Origin: Nitrosospira sp. Nsp14
Lineage (GTDB): Bacteria > Pseudomonadota > Gammaproteobacteria > Burkholderiales > Nitrosomonadaceae
Assembly: GCF_900113575.1 (NCBI RefSeq)
Contig: NZ_FOPV01000008.1
Span: 83,113 to 147,112 of the forward strand
DNA: 64,000 nt
Direction of reading: 5' to 3'
Shown here: positions 60,736 through 64,000 of the stretch, piece by piece
Numbering within the stretch: the stretch's first letter is position 1
How the letters are laid out: every line of letters starts with the position of its first letter
Program-made: the position numbers and the translations under genes
Notes under the pieces: generated by a model
Told to the model about the DNA's origin: nothing
Databases searched by the model: none
Seen by the model: only the letters and a program-made list of their open reading frames with translations

Positions 60736-61500
60736 ATGAGTACCGACGAGACATTCATTTCGCATCTGGTCGAACTCCGTGCCAGGCTGATCCGTGCGTG
60801 TGGCGGAATCCTCCTGGGATTTGTCCCCTGTGCCTTTTACGCCAGGGAACTCTATTCTCTACTGGCGCAGCCTCTACTGGACAAGCTTCCGGAAGGGGGA
60901 CAGATGATCGCAACCGAAGTTATCACGCCGTTTTTTGTGCCTATGAAAGTCGCGATGATGGTCGCTTTTGTCATCACGCTGCCGCACACCCTCTATCAAA
61001 TCTGGGCCTTTGTCGCTCCCGGGCTATATTCGCACGAGAAACGCCTCGTGCTGCCACTGGTGCTGGCCAGCAGCATACTGTTTTTATGTGGCATGGCTTT
61101 CGCATACTTTGCCGCTCTGCCCCTGGTATTTGAATTTATTACGCACTTTGCTCCTGAAGGCGTCGCTGTCATGACCGATATCGGCAGGTATCTCGACTTC
61201 TTGCTGACAATGTTCATCGCCTTCGGTATCACCTTCGAAGTACCGATACTGGTTATAGTACTGGTGCGAATGGACATCGTGTCGATTGAAAAACTGAAGG
61301 AAATACGTGCCTATGTTCTGGTCGGCGCCTTTGTGATTGGCGCCATATTTACTCCTCCGGACGTAATTTCGCAGTTCATGCTGGCGGTCCCGCTTTATCT
61401 GCTTTATGAATCTGGAATACTCGTTGCCGTTGTTCTGGGCAAATCTGATATTCGGGAAAGATCAGCGGTTTCTCGATCGATCGATGAAAAAGATGCGTAG
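60736..61500 (+). CDS. tatC: Sec-independent protein translocase subunit TatC
   Basis: A 254-residue six-helix protein that recognises the RR signal peptide. FISHLVELRARLIRA (with the signal-binding Glu), the periplasmic loop SLLAQPLLDKLPEGGQMIAT, YQIWAFVAPGLYSHEKR with the conserved Pro, and FGITFEVPILVIVLVRM (Glu in helix 4) are seen. The ATG at 60736 gives the standard N-terminus. tat genes end here. Confidence 0.95.
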   Translation: MSTDETFISHLVELRARLIRACGGILLGFVPCAFYARELYSLLAQPLLDKLPEGGQMIATEVITPFFVPMKVAMMVAFVITLPHTLYQIWAFVAPGLYSHEKRLVLPLVLASSILFLCGMAFAYFAALPLVFEFITHFAPEGVAVMTDIGRYLDFLLTMFIAFGITFEVPILVIVLVRMDIVSIEKLKEIRAYVLVGAFVIGAIFTPPDVISQFMLAVPLYLLYESGILVAVVLGKSDIRERSAVSRSIDEKDA

Positions 61501-61613
61501 CACGAACTGACGCAAGCTGAGGCCGCAGGAGGGGCGAAAGCCTGTCACATGGGGCGGCGCAGGCATGCGAAGCAATATTTTAACGGGTAAGTTTAGCCCT
61601 TGCCATGAGGGAA

Positions 61614-62810
61614 TCATTCCATGGCCTCCGGATCCATATACTGGTCTTGAGGTGCCGGCTTGGGACGCTTGCCAACGTTGATCTTGATTTGTTTTTCGGC
61701 CTGGTTGCGAATGACTGTAATGGTTGCGGCCTTCCCCGGCAGCAATGCCGCGATCAGGTTGAGCATCCCGGATGAGTCTATGACCGGCTTGCCTTCTACC
61801 GCCACGATGATATCCCCCGGCTTCACGCCGGCTTGATCAGCAGGCCCACCCTTAAGCACGCCTGCAATCAAGGCGCCGTTTATATTGGGACGCTTGAAAG
61901 ATTCGGCCAGTTCCGGCGTCAGGTCTTGAACTTCTACTCCAATCCAACCACGGACAACGCCGCCGGTTTGTATAATTTGTTCCATGATCTGCTTGGCAAC
62001 ACTGGTGGTGATCGCAAACCCGATACCGAGCGATCCTCCGGTCCGCGATACAATCGCGGTATTTATACCGATCAGATTGCCAAAGACGTCAACGAGCGCG
62101 CCGCCCGAATTGCCGGGGTTGATGGCAGCGTCGGTCTGAATGAAATTTTCGAACGTATTGATGCCCAGGTGAGTCCGCCCCAGTGCACTGATAATCCCCA
62201 TGGTTACCGTCTGTCCCACACCGAAGGGATTGCCGATTGCGAGCACGATGTCGCCTACCTGGGCATTATCCGACTGGCCGAAGGTCATCGTCGGCAGGGC
62301 TTGCATATCGACCTTTATCACTGCCAGATCGGTCTCCGGATCGGATCCGATGACCCGTGCTTTAGCCTCTCTTCCATCCGAAAGCGCGATCTTGATTTCA
62401 TCCGCGGCTTCTATAACATGATGGTTGGTAAGAATGTAACCTTCCGGGCTTACAATCACGCCTGAGCCGAGGCTCGATGCTCGCCGGCTCTGCGATTCGA
62501 AGCGATCACCGAAGAAGCGTCGGAACACCGGGTCTTCCATCAGTGGATGGGAAGATACTTTGATTTCCTTGCTCGTAAAAACGTTTACCACCGACGGCAT
62601 GGCTTTTTGCGCTGCGGCGCTAAAACTACCGGCTTTGGGGATGCCCTCCGCTGTCGGCGGCGGAATGACTGCTTCTTTTATGGTGACCATGGTTCCACCA
62701 CCCGTAGGCGACTTCCACGGGAGCAGTTCGGGTCGCAGCGTCGAGACAACGAACAGTGCCGCCAGGACTACGGTCGTCGTTTGTGCGAAAATCAGCCAGA
62801 GTTTGCGCAT
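61614..62810 (-). CDS. HtrA-family periplasmic serine protease, single PDZ domain
   Basis: A 398-residue trypsin-like protease with an N-terminal membrane anchor (WLIFAQTTTVVLAALFVV). The triad is His131 in ILTNHHVIEAAD, Asp161 in DPETDLAVIKV and Ser235 in INPGNSGGALVDV. One PDZ domain follows (about 280-375, with VLKGGPADQAGVKPGDIIVAVEGKPV in parts). One PDZ plus an anchor is the DegS/AlgW layout, though gene order resembles the htrA gene that follows tatABC in Betaproteobacteria. It is involved in periplasmic quality control or stress signalling (family inference). It diverges from the NIF3 gene. Confidence 0.93.
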   Translation of the reverse strand: MRKLWLIFAQTTTVVLAALFVVSTLRPELLPWKSPTGGGTMVTIKEAVIPPPTAEGIPKAGSFSAAAQKAMPSVVNVFTSKEIKVSSHPLMEDPVFRRFFGDRFESQSRRASSLGSGVIVSPEGYILTNHHVIEAADEIKIALSDGREAKARVIGSDPETDLAVIKVDMQALPTMTFGQSDNAQVGDIVLAIGNPFGVGQTVTMGIISALGRTHLGINTFENFIQTDAAINPGNSGGALVDVFGNLIGINTAIVSRTGGSLGIGFAITTSVAKQIMEQIIQTGGVVRGWIGVEVQDLTPELAESFKRPNINGALIAGVLKGGPADQAGVKPGDIIVAVEGKPVIDSSGMLNLIAALLPGKAATITVIRNQAEKQIKINVGKRPKPAPQDQYMDPEAME

Positions 62811-62866
62811 TTGTGGATATTGATTTCGATTCTAAATAGTTTGCAATAATGACCGGATGAATTCTG

Positions 62867-63616
62867 ATGCAATTGAACGAACTCGAAATCTATTTGAATC
62901 AACTGCTGGATACGGCCCGCTTTCACGATTATTGCCCAAATGGGTTGCAAGTGGAAGGAAGAAATGAGGTGCGCTGCCTGGTAAGCGGCGTTACAGCCTC
63001 GTTTGAGCTGTTGGAAGCCGCTGTGGCCGCAAATGCGGATGTCATTCTTGTACACCATGGTTATTTTTGGCGAGGCGAAGACCCTTGCTTGGTCGGAATG
63101 AAGCACCGCCGTATCGCCTATCTGATGCGGCACAATGTCGGCCTGCTCTCCTATCATTTGCCACTCGACGCCCACCCCGAATTCGGCAACAACATACAGT
63201 TGGCGCACCGATTGGGCTTCGTTGAAGCCGGTCGTTTCGGTGATCAAAATATTGCAATGCATGGAACCGTTCTATCGGGAGTGTCGAACTTGAAAGTGTT
63301 GGGAACGACCATCGAAAATGCCCTGGCGAGGAAGCCTCTGGTAATTGGCGATGAAGCAAAACCAATACTGCGGGTAGCCTGGTGCACTGGCGGCGCTCAA
63401 GGTTATTTCGACGAGGCTATCCGGCTGAGTGTGGACGCGTATATAACCGGGGAAATTTCCGAGCGGACAGTCCATGCCGCCCGTGAATCGGAGGTGGCAT
63501 TTATCTCGGCGGGACATCACGCGACCGAGCGGTATGGAGTTCAGGCTTTAGGCGAACATATCTCCGACAGATTTGGAGTGGCTCATCAGTTCATAGATAT
63601 CGATAGTCCGGTATGA
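62867..63616 (+). CDS. NIF3/YbgI-family dinuclear metal protein
   Basis: A 249-residue member of the NIF3 family, which forms toroidal hexamers with two metals per subunit. Metal ligands are in ILVHHGYFWRGED (His pair), SYHLPLDAHPEFGNNI and the C-terminal AGHHATERYGVQALGEHI (His and Glu), with YITGEISERTVH between. Proposed roles include GTP cyclohydrolase I-like or hydrolase activity, none proven. Its place after the tat/htrA genes is usual in Betaproteobacteria, where petABC often follows; here another gene follows. Confidence 0.93.
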   Translation: MQLNELEIYLNQLLDTARFHDYCPNGLQVEGRNEVRCLVSGVTASFELLEAAVAANADVILVHHGYFWRGEDPCLVGMKHRRIAYLMRHNVGLLSYHLPLDAHPEFGNNIQLAHRLGFVEAGRFGDQNIAMHGTVLSGVSNLKVLGTTIENALARKPLVIGDEAKPILRVAWCTGGAQGYFDEAIRLSVDAYITGEISERTVHAARESEVAFISAGHHATERYGVQALGEHISDRFGVAHQFIDIDSPV

Positions 63617-63934
63617 GATAGTATGAGACCTTTAGCAGGCGGTTTGAACCATGTAGGTGGTACCAGCAAGAGTCTTGATACTGGTGCTACCGGTTTACAT
63701 AAACCAGCGATACAGTATGGTTATATAACAACTATAAAGGAGTGTGCCGACCTGGAAGGACGCTGCTGAGTTTGGCGGTTGTTCACAGTCGCGGCTATTG
63801 CTGTTGCCGCTATCTGCATTTTGTTGTATTTAATATTTAGATTTGCATTTGGTATTTATCAAGGCGACGACTTTTGTGGCAAGCGGGTTAATTTTCTGAG
63901 CACCGAAATTACTACGGAAGATAGGAGAGAAGAG
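63617..63934. other. Gap after the NIF3 gene
   Basis: 318 bases without a firm gene. An imperfect inverted repeat around GGTACCAG/CTGGTGCTACC lies at 63658-63692. From about 63768 a plus-strand frame is open into the next gene and encodes a hydrophobic stretch (AAIAVAAICILLYLIFRF), but it starts only with TTG and has no clear ribosome site. Confidence 0.4.
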
Positions 63935-64000
63935 ATGGCATTTAAGCCTTGGCTGAGGGTGGTTACGCTGGCATGTGGCGCGCTGTTGAGCGCGAGCGCA
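63935..64000 (+). CDS. Start of a secreted protein, cut by the window edge
   Basis: An ATG with AGGAGA eight bases upstream opens a frame that runs off the window after 22 codons. The residues FKPWLRVVTLACGALLSASA are a typical signal peptide: two basic residues, a hydrophobic core and small residues near a cleavage site. The product cannot be named. It is not the Rieske protein PetA, which would have a Tat-type signal. Confidence 0.7.
   Translation, partial: MAFKPWLRVVTLACGALLSASA

Overview
The window is bacterial chromosome with dense coding, moderate GC and few large gaps. The gene set (pcnB-folK-dNK-panBC, hisGDCBHAFIE-HIT-tatABC-htrA-nif3, sdhCDABE-gltA-sucAB-lpd) and its order are typical of Betaproteobacteria. 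The protein sequences look most like Nitrosomonadaceae, and my best guess is a Nitrosospira-like ammonia oxidiser. That placement is from memory of the family. No ammonia-oxidation gene lies in the window to prove it.

Layout. 1-11.4 kb is mixed housekeeping and accessory: an acidic protein with an internal duplication, a small NrtS-type membrane protein, a three-gene ABC/FtsX/lipocalin (AttH-like) unit, djlA, a glutathione transferase, ettA, a membrane-anchored aspartic protease and a secreted SUMF1-fold protein. 11.5-18.7 kb is a type I secretion locus: a repeat-rich RTX protein on the minus strand, diverging across a 0.9 kb gap from its likely exporter (PrtD-type ATPase, HlyD adaptor, TolC channel). 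18.7-28.2 kb is housekeeping: murA, ridA, recG, an orphan BtuD/FecE-type ATPase, pcnB, folK, a deoxynucleoside kinase, panB and panC.

28.9-52.1 kb is a central-carbon region. A Crp/Fnr-family regulator converges on acnA across a strong terminator. Then come an SDR-family protein that lacks the catalytic tyrosine, a cytoplasmic lipase-like hydrolase paired with an unrecognised six-helix membrane protein, and the 2-methylcitrate genes mdh-prpB-prpC and prpD, split by an oppositely oriented small secreted protein. The divergent sdhCDAB-sdhE-gltA-sucA-sucB-lpd set follows. Together with acnA and mdh this covers most of an oxidative TCA cycle and a propionyl-CoA (methylcitrate) branch.

52.3-63.6 kb carries the whole histidine operon from hisG to hisE, a HIT protein, the Tat translocase, an HtrA-type periplasmic protease and a NIF3-family protein. 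The last 66 bases open a secreted protein cut by the window edge.

The least explained items are the lipase plus membrane-protein pair (33808-36011), the Asp/Lys/His-rich linkers expanded between the RTX blocks (12121-13128), the Tyr-to-His SDR (codon 33058-33060) and an open antisense frame with a hydrophobic tail between tatA and tatB. I saw no tRNA, rRNA, CRISPR array or intact insertion sequence.
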